A program made the position numbers and the translations under genes. From positions 2,914,001-2,978,000 of the forward strand of contig NZ_RBKS01000001.1 of NCBI RefSeq assembly GCF_003634555.1: a DNA stretch of 64,000 bases. The letters are read 5' to 3'. Numbering within the stretch: position 1 is the stretch's first letter; each line of letters opens with the position of its first letter. The notes under the pieces are model-generated. The model searched no databases. It saw nothing but the letters and a program-made list of their open reading frames with translations, and was not told the origin of the DNA. The stretch comes from Frondihabitans australicus. GTDB taxonomy: Bacteria; Actinomycetota; Actinomycetes; Actinomycetales; Microbacteriaceae. Below are positions 63,993-64,000 of the stretch, in pieces.

Positions 63993-64000
63993 CCATGTTC

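Overview
The window reads as a chromosomal segment of a high-GC Gram-positive actinobacterium, most likely a member of the Microbacteriaceae. Reasons: strongly GC-biased third positions that create huge shadow reading frames opposite real genes; a LAxTG-type (sortase E) surface protein; actinobacterial families such as DUF4193, DUF3180, SCO6745-like and CGNR zinc-finger proteins; many start codons placed 6-8 bases after a TANNNT box (leaderless transcription); and a gene order resembling the ppa-tilS-hpt-ftsH-fol...lysS-clpC-radA region known from Mycobacterium. There is no phage, insertion sequence, rRNA operon or CRISPR array.

Layout. 1-13.4 kb: a flavin dehydrogenase, a large sortase-anchored surface protein, a cold-shock/DUF1294 protein, an MFS-MarR pair, a GH25 lysozyme, two decayed genes (a frameshifted short protein and an Abi/HEPN remnant), then a minus-strand pair of translation-associated proteins (FBP zinc-finger protein and ABC-F ATPase) preceded by a possible leaderless leader peptide. 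13.6-19.3 kb: a nucleoside utilisation operon (nucleoside hydrolase, MFS, ribokinase) facing a LacI regulator, with two perfect operators between them. 19.3-23.4 kb: a secreted protein of unknown role, a PLP-dependent decarboxylase and a PAP2 phosphatase. 23.5-25.3 kb: a two-gene module resembling AbiE type IV toxin-antitoxin systems (winged-helix protein plus nucleotidyltransferase). 25.4-33.3 kb: an electrophile/redox detoxification neighbourhood (GlxA-like AraC regulator, HD hydrolase, alpha/beta hydrolase, aldo/keto reductase, TetR, SDR, CGNR regulator, DJ-1 protein, zinc alcohol dehydrogenase). 33.3-37.2 kb: small proteins, a broken Doc toxin gene beside tRNA-Ser, an SGNH hydrolase and a PEBP/MarR pair sharing one palindromic operator.

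37.2-63.4 kb is core genome: radA, an N-acetyltransferase, clpC, NAD kinase, a RIO-type kinase, a DUF559 protein, a sigma-70 factor, lysS, then a tightly overlapped minus-strand run (DUF2520, two PH-domain proteins, DUF3180, folK, folB, folP, ftsH, hpt, tilS), ppa on the plus strand, and two secreted cell-wall peptidases. folE is missing from its usual place between ftsH and folP, and FolP carries an extension of about 250 residues there; panC/panD are missing between DUF2520 and lysS. The window ends with a tRNA-Glu/Asp/Phe cluster.

The most unusual signals are (i) a short sequence, KCGCAGGAKS, iterated throughout the window in both orientations, in intergenic DNA, protein linkers and inverted pairs that form hairpins; (ii) the AbiE-like module; (iii) the FBP/ABC-F locus with its possible attenuator; and (iv) the extended FolP. 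All functional statements are from reading the sequence and remembered family knowledge; no searches were run.
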